NCBI RefSeq assembly: GCF_014879975.1
Contig: NZ_CP062500.1
Span: 2,728,001-2,792,000 of the forward strand
Source of the DNA: Vibrio bathopelagicus
GTDB lineage: Bacteria > Pseudomonadota > Gammaproteobacteria > Enterobacterales > Vibrionaceae
Direction: 5' to 3'
DNA: 64,000 nucleotides
Shown here piece by piece: positions 37,772-49,178 of this stretch (position 1 is the stretch's first letter; each line of letters starts with the position of its first letter). Below the pieces are notes generated by a model. It saw nothing but the letters and a program-made list of their open reading frames with translations, made no database searches and was not told where the DNA came from. The translations under genes and the position numbers were made by a program.

Positions 37772-38454
37772 ACCCGTCAAGTAACCCACTCGTCATGCTG
37801 TTGGATATTTTCCGAGCACCAACAGCTTGTTTCTTAGCGCTTTATCAGCGCAGTGCTTGGGGATGGCAGCCCTACGTCGTATTAATACTCAGTCCATTTT
37901 TATTTTGGGGAGCCTATTTTTCGAATGTAGATTTCGCTTGGTTGAACGCAGAGCTGTCACAGCAACTCGCTCAAACCAACCCTGACCAATTGGCGTTACT
38001 TGACAGCAATACCCTACTCGCGAGTGAAATCATCAGCGATGTATTTGGTCGTACGTTAACCATCGCTCTGTTGGCTTTCTGGTTTAACTTAGCAACCAAG
38101 CCAAGCCAACATCAGCATAGTTACTGGCGATGGTTTGCAGCTTCGTCTGTTGTGATGTTCCCAGCTGTTTTAGGGGATGTGGCGAGCTACGCAAGCTTAA
38201 TACTCAAGCATGGACATGTGATGAACTACGCTGCTGACTTGAACAGCTTAAACGGCTTAATCAAGTTACCGCTAACCAGTGACTGGTCGCAGTTTGCTAG
38301 CTCATTACCACTGCTATTGCCATGGTACATCGTGCTGGGTTATGCCGCAGTATTAACATGGACTGAGTTTGAACGCGGGCAAGCGCTTGTGATTTCAGGC
38401 TTACCATGGGTTGGCTATTACCTAATCTGGGCTCTCTACATTTTAATATTTTAA
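37768..38454 (+). CDS. YIP1-family inner-membrane protein
   Basis: This 228-residue protein has about five hydrophobic segments (33-52, 96-110, 126-145, 178-200 and 205-227) and the N-terminal LLDIFRAPTACFLAL stretch seen in bacterial Yip1-domain proteins. The function is unknown. Its ATG overlaps the mltD stop (ATGA at 37768-37771), so translation is coupled, which suggests an envelope role. A weak terminator follows. Confidence 0.82.
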   Translation: MNPSSNPLVMLLDIFRAPTACFLALYQRSAWGWQPYVVLILSPFLFWGAYFSNVDFAWLNAELSQQLAQTNPDQLALLDSNTLLASEIISDVFGRTLTIALLAFWFNLATKPSQHQHSYWRWFAASSVVMFPAVLGDVASYASLILKHGHVMNYAADLNSLNGLIKLPLTSDWSQFASSLPLLLPWYIVLGYAAVLTWTEFERGQALVISGLPWVGYYLIWALYILIF

Positions 38455-38466
38455 GTTGAAGAGATA

Positions 38467-38494
38467 AGGCTAGCGAAAACTCTCTAGCCTATTT
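38467..38494 (+). terminator. Probable terminator after the YIP1 gene
   Basis: The stem AGGCTAG/CTAGCCT (38467-38473 with 38484-38490) is followed by ATTTGTT. The T tract is short. Confidence 0.5.
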
Positions 38495-38569
38495 GTTCCA
38501 TTAGATTAACTAACATAACCACAATGTGAATAGCTAAACTCCAATGACTCATAAGTTAATAGCTTCTTA

Positions 38570-39412
38570 CTATTTAGCCTTAAAGGTCACTCGCATAGGG
38601 TTATGATCAGAAGCGTCCGTGATGGGCGCCTTTGCTTTTTCCACTTCTAAGCCACGATAAAACACATGGTCTAGCACCAAACCCGTAATAAATTGAGTGC
38701 GGTTATCGGGTTCAAAAGCGACCTCTTTCAAGCCAACCTTTTCCAGTTCAGTTTTTAGTACAGAAAAGCGCGCCTCACTCCAGCTATTAAAGTCGCCAGC
38801 AAATATGACTGGTCCACGATACTTTTGTAGGTTGTCGGTTAAACTCTTGAGTTGAGCTTCGTAATCTTCAGTACCAAACGTAAAGTTCACCGCGTGGATA
38901 TTAATGACCGCTAGCTCTTCACCATTACTCAATTGATAACGAGACCAAAGCGCCGATTTAGGCAGTTGAAGCCAAGGCTCTTCATGAGTATAAGCACAAG
39001 CTTCAATAGGTAAATGCGTCGCTAGATTGAGTACACCAGCACTTTGCTCAAAGGCTTCGAACGCATTCACTCGAGTACTTCCCCACTGGCCACTGGTTAC
39101 CCATTGGCGAAGCCCTTCTGTCATACTCGCTTCTTGCAGTAACACTAAATCGCTTCCTGCCGAGAGTTTATTCAACTCACTCTGCCAATTACTTCTATTT
39201 TGCTTGTAGATATTCCACACGGTGAGGCTCAATCCGTCAGACACATCAATCGCCTTCGGTGTCGAGTTTTGGTAGCAGCTATAAACATCGTTACTGGTAT
39301 TTTGAGAGGAAGTGATCAGGTTAGGTTTATTCGGGATCACGAAGATAAGATGAAAACTAGCAACAGCAAGTGTTATCAAGACTGCGATAACAATGATGGT
39401 TTTCTTAAACAT
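38570..39412 (-). CDS. Endonuclease/exonuclease/phosphatase family protein (YafD-like)
   Basis: This 280-residue EEP-fold metallohydrolase has an N-terminal hydrophobic helix (about 4-26), so it is membrane-anchored with the catalytic domain outside or facing the membrane. The motifs are LTVWNIYKQN (Asn), LVLLQEASM (metal Glu), IFAGDFNSWSE (Asp-Asn) and DASDHNPMRV (catalytic Asp-His). The gene near gloB and mltD in E. coli is yafD. The ATG at 39412 is preferred: GGGTG lies 4 nt upstream, and longer starts would run through the glnB terminator. The substrate is unknown. Confidence 0.87.
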   Translation of the reverse strand: MFKKTIIVIAVLITLAVASFHLIFVIPNKPNLITSSQNTSNDVYSCYQNSTPKAIDVSDGLSLTVWNIYKQNRSNWQSELNKLSAGSDLVLLQEASMTEGLRQWVTSGQWGSTRVNAFEAFEQSAGVLNLATHLPIEACAYTHEEPWLQLPKSALWSRYQLSNGEELAVINIHAVNFTFGTEDYEAQLKSLTDNLQKYRGPVIFAGDFNSWSEARFSVLKTELEKVGLKEVAFEPDNRTQFITGLVLDHVFYRGLEVEKAKAPITDASDHNPMRVTFKAK

Positions 39413-39423
39413 ATAGCACCCTA

Positions 39424-39458
39424 CCAGAAATGAAAAAGGAGCGATAAACGCTCCTTTT
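39424..39458 (-). terminator. Terminator of glnB
   Basis: The stem AAAAGGAGCG/CGCTCCTTTT (39434-39443 with 39449-39458) has a T5 tract on the minus strand, 16 nt after the glnB stop. Confidence 0.87.
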
Positions 39459-39473
39459 AGGGTAATAGTTTTT

Positions 39474-39821
<348 letters not shown>

Positions 39822-39871
39822 TTAAACTGTGCGAATGGCTCATTATCGGTTAGCTATAGTAAACATTCAAT

Positions 39872-39901
39872 GAAAAAAGCCAGAGCTTTAAAGCTCTGGC
39901 T
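39872..39901 (-). terminator. Terminator of the cytochrome c gene
   Basis: The palindrome AGCCAGAGCTTTAAAGCTCTGGCT is followed by a T6 tract on the minus strand. Confidence 0.87.
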
Positions 39902-39942
39902 CGAAATTTATCATCTTGTTTAATCAGCGCTTTGAGAAGGAT

Positions 39943-40254
39943 TTACTTAAGGCTTGCGTAGTAAGCGGCTAGATTAGCGATATCTTCATCACTCAGCATG
40001 GAAGCTTGAGCCTGCATTACAGCAGCCAAACCACCGCTACGTTGCTGTGTTTTGTACGCATTAATGGATGAAACGATGTACTGCTCGTTTTGTCCTTTCA
40101 GGTTTGGGTAACCTGGGATCATCGCGATACCATCTGCACCGTGACACGCCGCACAGATCGCTGCTTTAGCTTGACCCGCAGCAACATCACCCGCCAGAGC
40201 GTTACCACTCAATAGTCCAAATCCAAGAACTAATCCTAGTGTAATTTTCTTCAT
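39943..40254 (-). CDS. Small periplasmic c-type cytochrome
   Basis: This 103-residue monohaem class I cytochrome c has a signal peptide ending NALA-GDV (about 21), the haem motif CAACH (about 35-39) and an axial Met in either IAMIPGYPN or [10 protein letters not shown]. It resembles cytochrome c4/c553-type electron carriers. The ATG at 40254 is chosen because it opens the signal peptide [11 protein letters not shown] and has GGA 9 nt upstream; an ATG four codons earlier has no ribosome site. The electron partner is not known. Confidence 0.9.
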   Translation of the reverse strand: MKKITLGLVLGFGLLSGNALAGDVAAGQAKAAICAACHGADGIAMIPGYPNLKGQNEQYIVSSINAYKTQQRSGGLAAVMQAQASMLSDEDIANLAAYYASLK

Positions 40255-40312
40255 TGCATATTCCATTAATTATTTTTATTAAAGTGACGTCGAATTGTGA
40301 CACAAACTTTTT

Positions 40313-41662
40313 CTACTTGCTCCAAAGCGCTTCACAATCTTGACCTTCATAGTTTTTATCTACGAATAAGCCTAAAACAGCGATCACTCGATCGCCATCC
40401 ATTAATATTGGCGTTCTACGCCTTAACCAACTGGGTACTTGGTATTCCTGAAAGAGCTTCTTGAGTTTTCTACTATGCCCGCGCCCAACAGGATGAGCCG
40501 AGAGTCCCTCAGGGTTAAAGATGACTCGTAGTGCTTCGCTTGTATTCGACAAACTAAAATTTTGCACATCACGCTTGTTAGATACGCTATCACTCAGCGC
40601 TGAATTTAAGTGTAGCTTCCCTAAACCATCGGGTAACGTCAGGCTCTCTCCCATTGAAAGATGGCTTTGCCAATCGGATAGGTCTTTAGTCTCTCTCACT
40701 AAATAGAGCTGATGATTAAAGCGTCGAACTTCGGCATCATTCAACACCAACTTAGGGTTAGCGTCCGCCTGAGCGCATGCAACTTCATCCCAAATAAGCT
40801 TGAGCTGTTTTTGACTCGGCATCGATTGCTTACAGTGGCTAAGCCACATTCTTATCAGTCGTGCTCGTAACAAGTCTGAGTGTTCGAATAACGCCTCAAT
40901 GCTTAAGCTCTGGCTATCTCCCAAAGCTTGCTGGAAGTGTGATTCAAGCAACTCATCGAGCAGTAACTCTTGCTCTGCGCAAAGCTGGGCACTGCGACTG
41001 ACCGATTCTCGAAAGCTTGGCCAGCGATCTGTTAATGTTGGCGTGACCTGATGGCGAATGAAGTTTCGGTCAAAGCGCAGATCCTGATTACTCTCATCTT
41101 CGACCCAAGTTAAGCCCATATTGCACGCAAATTCTTCAATACCCGCTCGAGTCACTGACAGCATAGGTCTCACAATGAACGCTTCTCCAAACGGCATCAC
41201 TTGAGCCATTGAAGAGAGTCCTTTCGGGCCACTGCCACGTTTTAACGCCAACAAGAAAGTCTCAAGTTGATCGTCAATATGCTGGCCTGTAACAAGCACG
41301 TCACCTTGTCTAATATGCTGCTGAAAAGCTTGGTATCGAGCATCTCGAGCAAGTTTTTCAACACTCTCACCACTGTTGATATCCAGTGAGACTCGCTCTA
41401 CAGCTAACGGAACCGACAAGGCTTCACACCATGCTTGGCATTGATTCGCCCAGTGATCGGCATTGTTGCTTAGACCATGATGAACATGTACCGAACAACA
41501 CTCAATGCCATGAATTTGCGCGTACTGCGCCGCTAACTCTAACAAGACTCGAGAATCGACACCGCCACTGAAAGCCACGATCAATCTACTAGGCTTGAGT
41601 GCGCTTTGATGAAGTACCGATGTGAAGGTTTCGATTAAGTGAGTCATGAGCGAGTGAACCAT
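40313..41662 (-). CDS. tilS: tRNA(Ile)-lysidine synthetase
   Basis: This 449-residue enzyme converts the wobble C of tRNA-Ile(CAU) to lysidine, making it read AUA. The ATP pyrophosphatase P-loop is FSGGVDSRVLLEL (about 30-42), and HHGLSNNADHW follows. The C-terminal tRNA-binding domains (about 230-445) include VGRGHSRKLKKLFQE. The start is either ATG 41662 or ATG 41647 and no ribosome site decides. It is downstream of accA, as in E. coli. Confidence 0.94.
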   Translation of the reverse strand: MVHSLMTHLIETFTSVLHQSALKPSRLIVAFSGGVDSRVLLELAAQYAQIHGIECCSVHVHHGLSNNADHWANQCQAWCEALSVPLAVERVSLDINSGESVEKLARDARYQAFQQHIRQGDVLVTGQHIDDQLETFLLALKRGSGPKGLSSMAQVMPFGEAFIVRPMLSVTRAGIEEFACNMGLTWVEDESNQDLRFDRNFIRHQVTPTLTDRWPSFRESVSRSAQLCAEQELLLDELLESHFQQALGDSQSLSIEALFEHSDLLRARLIRMWLSHCKQSMPSQKQLKLIWDEVACAQADANPKLVLNDAEVRRFNHQLYLVRETKDLSDWQSHLSMGESLTLPDGLGKLHLNSALSDSVSNKRDVQNFSLSNTSEALRVIFNPEGLSAHPVGRGHSRKLKKLFQEYQVPSWLRRRTPILMDGDRVIAVLGLFVDKNYEGQDCEALWSK

Positions 41663-41691
41663 GAGAGTAGGTTTGAAGGGATAATATTTTA

Positions 41692-41726
41692 ATAATAAAA
41701 AAGGGTTGGCACTGAGTCCAACCCTT
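41692..41726 (-). terminator. Terminator of accA (end of the rpsB-accA run)
   Basis: The stem AAAGGGTTGG/CCAACCCTTT is followed by T6 on the minus strand, between accA and tilS. Confidence 0.85.
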
Positions 41727-41771
41727 TCATCATCTTGTTACTTTAAGCTGCCTTATTTCAAGGCACGCTTA

Positions 41772-42731
41772 TCAGCAGTAACCGTAGCTCATTAGGCGTT
41801 GGTAACGGCGCTCAAGAAGTGCTTCGTTATCAAACTGCTCTAGCTCTTCTAGCTGTTTAACTAGCATGTCTTTCATGTTCTGAGCAGTTTGTACTGGATC
41901 ACGGTGCGCGCCACCTAGAGGCTCAGGAATGATTTCGTCGATAAGCTCTAGCTCTTTCAGACGAGGAGCCACTAGGCCCATAGCTTCAGCAGCTTGGGGG
42001 GCTTTATCTGAATCACGCCACAGGATTGAAGCACAACCTTCTGGAGAGATTACTGAGTACGTAGAGTACTGAAGCATGTTCACGTAGTCGCCAACACCAA
42101 TCGCTAGTGCACCACCAGAACCGCCTTCACCAACAACGTTACAGATAACTGGCACAGATAGACCAGCCATTACTTTAAGGTTCTTTGCGATAGCTTCAGA
42201 TTGGCCACGTTCTTCAGCACCAACACCTGGGTATGCACCCGCAGTGTCGATGAAAGTAATGATTGGCATGTTGAAACGCTCAGCCGTTTCCATTAGGCGA
42301 AGTGCCTTACGGTAACCTTCCGGCTTTGGCATACCAAAGTTACGAATCACTTTTTCTTTAGTCTCACGACCTTTCTGGTGACCGATAACCATAACAGGAC
42401 GACCATTTAGACGAGCCATACCACCCACAATTGCTTTGTCGTCAGCGAAAGCGCGATCGCCCGCCATCTCTTCAAATTCTGTGAAGGCATGCTCCAGGTA
42501 ATCTTTGGTGTACGGACGTTGAGGGTGACGAGCAAGTTGAGCTACTTGCCATGCACCTAAGTCACTAAAGATTTTCTGTTTAAGCTCTAAGCTTTTTTTC
42601 TCTAGTTGTTCAATTTCTTTGTCTAGATCTACCGCTGTGTCACCACCGTGACGTGAAACGTCACGTAGCGCTTCGATTTTTGCTTCAAGTTCAGCGATAG
42701 GCTTTTCAAATTCTAGAAAGTTCAGGCTCAT
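41772..42731 (-). CDS. accA: Acetyl-CoA carboxylase carboxyltransferase subunit alpha
   Basis: This 319-residue subunit forms, with AccD, the carboxyltransferase that makes malonyl-CoA, the committed step of fatty-acid synthesis. The conserved regions are an N-terminal coiled coil (about 5-60), [14 protein letters not shown] (about 113-126), [18 protein letters not shown] (about 160-177) and [12 protein letters not shown] (about 201-212). AAGGA lies 7 nt before the ATG. It follows dnaE by 45 nt, the same dnaE-accA order as in E. coli. Confidence 0.97.
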   Translation of the reverse strand: MSLNFLEFEKPIAELEAKIEALRDVSRHGGDTAVDLDKEIEQLEKKSLELKQKIFSDLGAWQVAQLARHPQRPYTKDYLEHAFTEFEEMAGDRAFADDKAIVGGMARLNGRPVMVIGHQKGRETKEKVIRNFGMPKPEGYRKALRLMETAERFNMPIITFIDTAGAYPGVGAEERGQSEAIAKNLKVMAGLSVPVICNVVGEGGSGGALAIGVGDYVNMLQYSTYSVISPEGCASILWRDSDKAPQAAEAMGLVAPRLKELELIDEIIPEPLGGAHRDPVQTAQNMKDMLVKQLEELEQFDNEALLERRYQRLMSYGYC

Positions 42732-42776
42732 CTATGAATCCTTGTTGATTCAGCTCCACAATCATGGAGCTAAATT

Positions 42777-45700
42777 TTAGTTAAATTCGAGTTCTACTTG
42801 GCTATTTCCAAGCAGCTGTTTTAATTCGTCTAGTAATGTATCACTTGGCGTCACACGCCATTCTGTGCCCAATGTTAACCGCGCTCTAGCGTCGGCACGC
42901 TGGTAGTATACATTGACTGGGACCGTTCCGGCTCTATAAGGTTCTAAGATTTGACTAAAGCGTTCAAAAAATTGACCATTAATTTGGGATTGGTCGATAG
43001 ATATCGACACCCCACGAGCATATTTCTCACGGGCGCTTCCTAAGTCCATGACCTCGCGCGCGGACATTTTAAGCCCACCATTGAAATCATCAAAGCTGAC
43101 CTGTCCAGAAACGACCACTATTTTATCTTTTTCGAGCAATTCAGCGTAGCGATCGAGCGCATCCGAGAACAACATCACTTCCATTCGCCCCGATCGGTCG
43201 TCGAGGGTCATCAAACCAATTCGAGTTCCGCGCTTCGTGGTCATTACCCTAGCAGCAATTACCAAACCTGCAATCGTTAAAGACTGGTCACGACGAGTTG
43301 GCGTGGCATCTTTCAAGCGACAGCTGGTGTATTTCGCGAGCTCTTTAATGTAAGCGTTAACTGGGTGACCTGTTAAATACAAGCCCAGAGTTTCACGTTC
43401 ACCTTCAAGCCAAACCTTTTCAGGCCACTTCGGAACTTGGGTGTACTTGTGCTCCACCTCTTCCGGAGCATCGGTCAACACGCCAAACATATCCGATTGA
43501 CCAAAAGACTCAGCGTGGTGATGTTGGCTTGCCGCCTTAACCGCATCTTTCAATGAGGCCATCATCGCTGCTCGGTGAGGACCTAATCTATCTAAGGCGC
43601 CTGACAGAATCAACTTTTCGATAACACGCTTGTTCACTTTTTTCAGATCGAGTCGTGCACAGAAGTCAAACAAGTCTTTAAAGTAACCACCCTTGTTACG
43701 CGCTTCGATAATAGCTTCGATTGGGCCTTCACCCACCCCTTTAATCGCACCGATGCCATAAACAATCGCGCCATCTTCATCCACATTAAAGCGGTATAAA
43801 CCTGAGTTAATATCGGGTGGAAGAAGCTTGAGCTTCATACGGAAACACTCATCGACAAGGCCAATAACCTTCTCGGTGTTATCCATATCCGCGGTCATTA
43901 CTGCCGCCATGAATTCCGCAGGGTAGTGCGTTTTCAACCACAGTGTTTGATAAGAAACCAGTGCGTATGCAGCCGAGTGAGATTTGTTAAAGCCGTAGCC
44001 CGCAAACTTCTCTACCAAGTCAAAGATCTTCATGGACAGTTCGCCATCAACACCATTGGCTTCAGCACCTTCTTTGAAGGTACCGCGCTGTTTTGCCATC
44101 TCTTCAGGCTTTTTCTTACCCATAGCACGACGCAGCATATCGGCTCCGCCAAGCGTATAACCCGCAAGGATCTGAGCGATTTGCATTACCTGTTCTTGAT
44201 ATAGGATGATGCCGTAAGTCGGTTCTAGTGTTTCTTTTAACGATTCATGTTGCCACGTTTCATCAGGGTAAGATACTGCCTCTCGTCCGTGTTTACGGTC
44301 GATAAAGTTATCTACCATGCCTGATTGCAGTGGGCCCGGACGAAACAAGGCCACCAATGCGATAATATCTTCAAAACAGTCAGGCTGTAGACGCTTGATC
44401 AGGTCTTTCATACCGCGTGATTCCAGCTGGAATACCGCCGTCGTTTCAGAATTTTGTAATAGGTTAAATGACGCTTGATCATCCAGAGGAATCGATTCAA
44501 TACGAACCGGAGGTTTTCCCTCTTTCGCTAAGCGAGGGTTTACTAAGCCTAGTGCCCAGTCGATGATCGTCAGAGTACGTAGACCCAAGAAGTCAAACTT
44601 AACCAAGCCAGCTGTTTCTACGTCATTCTTATCGAATTGCGTTACCGGGAAGTTACCTTCCGCATCGGCATAAATAGGTGCAAAGTCGGTAATAGTGGTG
44701 GGCGAGATTACAACACCACCCGCGTGTTTACCGGCATTTCGCGTACAGCCTTCTAGAATTCGACACTTATCAATCAGTTCACGAACTTCTTCATCACCAT
44801 CATAAAGTTCAGGTAATGCCGGCTCAGCGAGGAATGCTTTCTCTAGCGTCATACCCGGATCAGGCGGAACCAGCTTAGAAATACGGTCAACGAAGCCAAA
44901 TGGGTGACCTAACACACGACCTACATCTCGAATTACCGCTTTCGCCGCCATGGTACCGAAGGTGATGATCTGCGAAACCGCATCACGACCGTACATCTCA
45001 GCTACGTGGTCAATAACTTGGTCACGTTTATCCATACAGAAATCGATATCGAAATCGGGCATGGATACACGCTCTGGGTTCAAGAAACGTTCAAACAGCA
45101 AGTCGTATTCAAGTGGGTCAAGATCGGTGATATCCAATGCGTAAGCCACCAAAGAACCGGCACCCGAACCACGACCAGGGCCTACTGGTACATCATTATC
45201 TTTTGACCACTGGATGAACTCCATTACGATTAAGAAGTAACCGGGGAACCCCATGTTATTAACAACTTCTAATTCGATTTTTAGTCGTTCATCATATTCA
45301 GGTCTACGCTCCGCTCGTACTTTCTCGTCAGGAAATAGAAACGCTAATCGACGCTCAAGACCTTCTTCTGATTTCTTAATCAAGAAGTCTTCAATCGCTA
45401 AGCCTTCCGTTGGGAAGTTAGGCAGGAAGTATTCACCTAAACGAACCGTCACATTACAACGCTTAGCGATCTCAACGCTGTTTTCCAATGCTTCAGGAAT
45501 GTCCGAGAACAGCTCACACATCTCTTCTTCGCTACGGAGGTACTGTTGTGGACTGTAGTTTTTCGGTCGACGTGGATCGACCATGGTAAAGCCATCGTGA
45601 ATCGCCACACGGATTTCATGGGCGTCAAACAAGTCTTCAGAAATAAATACCACTTCGTTGGTCGCGACAACTGGCAGGTCTTCTTGCTCGGCCAGTTCCA

Positions 45701-46256
45701 GCGCAAAGTGAAGATAAGACTCTTCATCCGGACGTCCTGTGCGGATCAGTTCCAGATAAAATCGGTCGGCAAAGTGTGTTTTGTAAAACTCGACACTACT
45801 TGCAACCAACTCACGGTTGCCTTTTAGCAACGCCTTACCAATCTCACCTTCTTTCGCACCCGATAAAAGAATCAGGCCTTCGGCATGTTCAATCAGCCAC
45901 TCTTTATCAATCACTGGTTGATGCTGTACATGGCCGCGAAGGTAAGCTTTTGAAATCAATAACGTTAGGTTGTTGTAACCTTTGTTACTCGTTGCAATAA
46001 CGGTGAGTTTAGTTAATTCGTCGCCAAACTCAGGAGACAGCATCAGGAAGTCAGCACCAATAATGGGTTTAATCCCGCACCCGTGGGCAGTACCGTAGAA
46101 CTTAACCAAACCACATAGGTTGGTAAAGTCGGTCAGTGCTAGTGCGGGCATACCCATCTCAGCAACTTTCTTAACGAGTGGTGGTACCTTTGACAGGCCA
46201 TCCACCATAGAAAAGTCACTGTGTACGCGAAGGTGAACAAATTTTGGATCTGACAT
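42777..46256 (-). CDS. dnaE: DNA polymerase III alpha subunit
   Basis: This 1159-residue replicative polymerase has an N-terminal PHP domain (about 5-200, [16 protein letters not shown]). The polymerase palm includes [14 protein letters not shown] and the catalytic [12 protein letters not shown] (about 399-410). The fingers follow, then a helix-hairpin-helix (about 830-900), an OB fold (about 990-1070) and a C-terminal tau-binding region. Length matches E. coli DnaE. AGGA lies 6 nt before the ATG. It is next to rnhB and accA. Its exonuclease partner DnaQ is encoded at 33106. Confidence 0.98.
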   Translation of the reverse strand: MSDPKFVHLRVHSDFSMVDGLSKVPPLVKKVAEMGMPALALTDFTNLCGLVKFYGTAHGCGIKPIIGADFLMLSPEFGDELTKLTVIATSNKGYNNLTLLISKAYLRGHVQHQPVIDKEWLIEHAEGLILLSGAKEGEIGKALLKGNRELVASSVEFYKTHFADRFYLELIRTGRPDEESYLHFALELAEQEDLPVVATNEVVFISEDLFDAHEIRVAIHDGFTMVDPRRPKNYSPQQYLRSEEEMCELFSDIPEALENSVEIAKRCNVTVRLGEYFLPNFPTEGLAIEDFLIKKSEEGLERRLAFLFPDEKVRAERRPEYDERLKIELEVVNNMGFPGYFLIVMEFIQWSKDNDVPVGPGRGSGAGSLVAYALDITDLDPLEYDLLFERFLNPERVSMPDFDIDFCMDKRDQVIDHVAEMYGRDAVSQIITFGTMAAKAVIRDVGRVLGHPFGFVDRISKLVPPDPGMTLEKAFLAEPALPELYDGDEEVRELIDKCRILEGCTRNAGKHAGGVVISPTTITDFAPIYADAEGNFPVTQFDKNDVETAGLVKFDFLGLRTLTIIDWALGLVNPRLAKEGKPPVRIESIPLDDQASFNLLQNSETTAVFQLESRGMKDLIKRLQPDCFEDIIALVALFRPGPLQSGMVDNFIDRKHGREAVSYPDETWQHESLKETLEPTYGIILYQEQVMQIAQILAGYTLGGADMLRRAMGKKKPEEMAKQRGTFKEGAEANGVDGELSMKIFDLVEKFAGYGFNKSHSAAYALVSYQTLWLKTHYPAEFMAAVMTADMDNTEKVIGLVDECFRMKLKLLPPDINSGLYRFNVDEDGAIVYGIGAIKGVGEGPIEAIIEARNKGGYFKDLFDFCARLDLKKVNKRVIEKLILSGALDRLGPHRAAMMASLKDAVKAASQHHHAESFGQSDMFGVLTDAPEEVEHKYTQVPKWPEKVWLEGERETLGLYLTGHPVNAYIKELAKYTSCRLKDATPTRRDQSLTIAGLVIAARVMTTKRGTRIGLMTLDDRSGRMEVMLFSDALDRYAELLEKDKIVVVSGQVSFDDFNGGLKMSAREVMDLGSAREKYARGVSISIDQSQINGQFFERFSQILEPYRAGTVPVNVYYQRADARARLTLGTEWRVTPSDTLLDELKQLLGNSQVELEFN

Positions 46257-46414
46257 TATTTTTCCTGAGTTCTAGACGTGAGCCTAGGATTACAACTGAA
46301 TGTATTCTATTTTTTTCTACTGCAAGTAGGCAACTTTATTCGATGCCCCCCCTAATCAATAGGAAGCCACTATCAATAGTAAGCCAGAGCAATATAAAGT
46401 TTAATCAATGCGCT

Positions 46415-47035
46415 CTAATCAATGCCAAGAATACGTTTTACTGGTTTAAAGCTTTTGCGGTAATGATCAGTTACACCATGTTTTTCAATCGCTTCGAAAT
46501 GTGCCTTGGTCGGGTAACCTTTATGTTGAGCAAAACCAAACTCTGGATGAAGTTTATCTAACTCTTCCATCTCTTGGTCACGAACCACTTTAGCGATGAT
46601 AGACGCAGCGCTGATTTCAGCAACTCGCAAGTCCCCTTTCACAATCGCCAAGCCATCCATAGGTAATTCTGGAACACGGTTACCATCGATCAGAGCCATA
46701 TCTGGCTGAATGCTCAGTCCTGCAATGGCACGCTGCATCGCTACCATGGTTGCTTGTAAAATATTTAGTTCATCAATTTCTTGCGGAGAACAACGACCAA
46801 CCGACCATGCCAATGCTTTCTCTTTTATCTCAGGAAGCAGCGCAAGACGTTTCTTCTCTGACAATTTTTTTGAGTCGTTTAAGCCTTCGATAGGGTTATT
46901 AGGATCGAGGATAACGGCCGCAGTCACGACATCACCCACTAATGGTCCACGACCTACTTCATCCACACCAGCAAACAGCTGATAGCCTTGCGGATACTCA
47001 AACGGAGGAAGCTCTTTTTTCTCTTTTACTGCCAT
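46415..47035 (-). CDS. rnhB: Ribonuclease HII
   Basis: This 206-residue enzyme cuts at single ribonucleotides in DNA and at RNA:DNA hybrids. The catalytic Asp-Glu are in [14 protein letters not shown] (about 22-35), and the further acids are in [11 protein letters not shown] and [12 protein letters not shown]. The start could be ATG 47038 or 47035; AGAG sits 7 nt before the second, which I prefer. It lies between lpxB and dnaE, as in E. coli. Confidence 0.95.
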   Translation of the reverse strand: MAVKEKKELPPFEYPQGYQLFAGVDEVGRGPLVGDVVTAAVILDPNNPIEGLNDSKKLSEKKRLALLPEIKEKALAWSVGRCSPQEIDELNILQATMVAMQRAIAGLSIQPDMALIDGNRVPELPMDGLAIVKGDLRVAEISAASIIAKVVRDQEMEELDKLHPEFGFAQHKGYPTKAHFEAIEKHGVTDHYRKSFKPVKRILGID

Positions 47036-47068
47036 CATTCTTCTCTTAATGTTCTGTAAACACGCGCT

Positions 47069-48265
47069 TTATGACTCAACAAATGGTCGGTTAATCAGTT
47101 TCAACACTGCGTTAGCCGCCTGTTTATCCGCGTCTTTACGGATCCAGTGATGCATTTCAGTAAAGCGTTCAATAAGTGGCGCGTTGTCCGCTGAAAGCAT
47201 CTTATCGACCGATGGGAAAAGGTAATCTGGGTGACACTCTTCAAGAATGTGCTCTTTTACGATTTCTTCACCCGCTAGGATATTCGGTAACGACACAAAT
47301 TCTGTGATCGACAATTTCTTCACGATATAGCCAGTGAGCTTGTTGACCTTGTAGCCTACGACCATCGGACGCTTAAGCAACATACATTCAAGCGCAACAG
47401 TACCTGAAGCCAATAGAACTGAGTCGGAAGCGGTAATCACGTTTCTCGCAGTGTCTTCCACTAGCGTGAATTCCAACTCAGGCGCCGTCGCTTGCCAGAT
47501 CTCGATAAACTGGTTCTTACGCTGTTCATTAACCAGTGCAACAACAAAATTAATATCAGGGTATTTCTGCTTAATACGCTGGCAGGTCTCGATAAATGGT
47601 TGAGCAATCAAACTCATTTCACCACCACGACTACCCGGCAGTACCGCTAGCCACGGCTTATCTTGATCTAAGCCCAAAAGTTCTCGAGCGTCTCGTTTAC
47701 TCGGTTCCAAAGGAATCGCATCCGCCAACGTGTGGCCCACAAATTCACAGGCAACGTTATATTTATCATAAAACGCTTTTTCGAATGGCAGGAAAGCCAG
47801 AACTAAGTCAGTTGCTTTGTCGATTTTAAAGATACGTTTTGGACGCCAAGCCCAAACTGAAGGACTAACGTAATGAACCGTTTTAATGCCAGCGTTCTTA
47901 AGATCTAACTCAAGTCTCAGGTTGAAGTCAGGCGCATCAATACCAACAAACACATCAGGTGGATTTTGAGTGAAATACTTCACAAGCTCCGCTTTCACTT
48001 TGAGTAAGCGAGGCAAACGTCCAAGTACTTCAACCAACCCCATCACAGCAAGCTCTTCCATTTCGAAAAGAGACTCACAACCAAGGGCTTTCATTTTCGG
48101 GCCGCCAATACCGACGAATTCTGCATTTGGGTATTGCGATTTAATCGCTTTGATAAAACCTTCACCCAATGTGTCACCAGAAAGCTCCCCAACAACGATG
48201 CCCACACGCAGTGGTTCATTCGAAACAAAGTTCGAGGTGTTAGTTTGTGTATCTTGCTGTGCCAT
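47069..48265 (-). CDS. lpxB: Lipid-A-disaccharide synthase
   Basis: This 398-residue GT19 glycosyltransferase joins UDP-2,3-diacylglucosamine to lipid X. The motifs are [14 protein letters not shown] (about 25-38), [16 protein letters not shown] (about 56-71), [15 protein letters not shown] (about 134-148) and LPGSRGGEM (about 210-218). The N-terminal ~18 residues are a polar extension, but the start is well supported by AAGGG 6 nt before the ATG. It is separated from lpxA by 123 nt that hold a terminator-like hairpin and a palindromic repeat. Confidence 0.95.
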   Translation of the reverse strand: MAQQDTQTNTSNFVSNEPLRVGIVVGELSGDTLGEGFIKAIKSQYPNAEFVGIGGPKMKALGCESLFEMEELAVMGLVEVLGRLPRLLKVKAELVKYFTQNPPDVFVGIDAPDFNLRLELDLKNAGIKTVHYVSPSVWAWRPKRIFKIDKATDLVLAFLPFEKAFYDKYNVACEFVGHTLADAIPLEPSKRDARELLGLDQDKPWLAVLPGSRGGEMSLIAQPFIETCQRIKQKYPDINFVVALVNEQRKNQFIEIWQATAPELEFTLVEDTARNVITASDSVLLASGTVALECMLLKRPMVVGYKVNKLTGYIVKKLSITEFVSLPNILAGEEIVKEHILEECHPDYLFPSVDKMLSADNAPLIERFTEMHHWIRKDADKQAANAVLKLINRPFVES

Positions 48266-48288
48266 AGTTTTCCCTTCTCGCCTAAAGC

Positions 48289-48321
48289 AAAAAAGACCGC
48301 CTAATGAGTAGCGATCTTTTT
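48289..48321 (-). terminator. Terminator-like hairpin between lpxA and lpxB
   Basis: The arms 48290-48300 and 48311-48321 pair with one C-A mismatch around a 10-nt loop and are followed by T6 on the minus strand. It would lower read-through from lpxA into lpxB. Confidence 0.6.
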
Positions 48322-48325
48322 GTTA

Positions 48326-48371
48326 TACCAATCTGAATAAGTAATTATTGTCATACTTGCGCTGATTGGTA
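48326..48371. repeat. 46-nt palindromic extragenic repeat
   Basis: TACCAATC-N5-AAGTA on the left pairs with TACTT-N5-GATTGGTA on the right, 18-nt arms with a 5-nt internal mismatch, around a 10-nt centre. From memory, similar TACCAATC palindromes are common between genes in vibrios and shewanellae. Only this copy is seen in the window. Confidence 0.6.
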
Positions 48372-48388
48372 CACAATCACATCAAGTA

Positions 48389-49177
48389 TTAACGAATAAT
48401 ACCGCGCTCAGAGTTCTCTAGCATTTCTAGCATAGGAGTAACCGAAGTAAACTCTTTTGCCATTTCAACTAAAGCCGCTTTCGCCTCTTCAAGTGTTTTA
48501 CCTGAACGGTATAACTCTTTGTACGCTTTCTGTAGTGCACGAATCTCTGATTTCTCAAACCCGTTACGCTTCAAGCCAACAAGGTTCAAACCAAATGGAG
48601 CTGCGTGATTACCTTGAGCAAGTACGTAAGGGAGTACATCTTGAACAACCGCAGAACAACCGCCAATGTACGCATAAGCGCCAATTGAGCAGAACGGGTG
48701 AATTGCAGACAATGCCATTACACCAGCGTAATCGCCAACCGTCACGTGACCGCCAAGGATAGCGTTGTTACCAATGTGAGTGTGGTTTCCAACGATTACA
48801 TCATGCGCTACGTGAGCGTTTACACAAAACAAGTTGTCGTCACCAATCACTGTGGTTGCTTTGTCTTGAGTCGTACCACGGTGGATCTGAACGGCTTCAC
48901 GAATCACGTTGCGATCACCGATCACTACTGTTGTTGCTTCGCCGCCATACTTCTTGTCTTGATTTTCTTCACCAATCACAGCGTGTGGGAAGATACGGTT
49001 TTCTTTACCAATGGTTGTGTGACCTTTAATCACAACGTGCGACATAATTTCTGTGTCGTCACCAATAGTCACAGTACCAGCAATGTAAGTGAAAGGCCCA
49101 ACCGTCACGTTAGCACCGATAGTTACATCACCTTCGATTACTGCTGCCGGGTGAATTTTCGCTGTTTCATGAATCAT
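48389..49177 (-). CDS. lpxA: UDP-N-acetylglucosamine acyltransferase
   Basis: This 262-residue left-handed beta-helix enzyme performs the first step of lipid A synthesis, adding 3-hydroxyacyl from ACP. Hexapeptide repeats (IGANVTV, IGDDTEI) fill about 10-185, and the catalytic His125 is in [10 protein letters not shown]. The ATG at 49177 gives the family start [12 protein letters not shown] at the standard 262 residues; a longer start overlapping fabZ is rejected. The gene starts 1 nt after the fabZ stop. Confidence 0.97.
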   Translation of the reverse strand: MIHETAKIHPAAVIEGDVTIGANVTVGPFTYIAGTVTIGDDTEIMSHVVIKGHTTIGKENRIFPHAVIGEENQDKKYGGEATTVVIGDRNVIREAVQIHRGTTQDKATTVIGDDNLFCVNAHVAHDVIVGNHTHIGNNAILGGHVTVGDYAGVMALSAIHPFCSIGAYAYIGGCSAVVQDVLPYVLAQGNHAAPFGLNLVGLKRNGFEKSEIRALQKAYKELYRSGKTLEEAKAALVEMAKEFTSVTPMLEMLENSERGIIR

Positions 49178-49178
49178 A

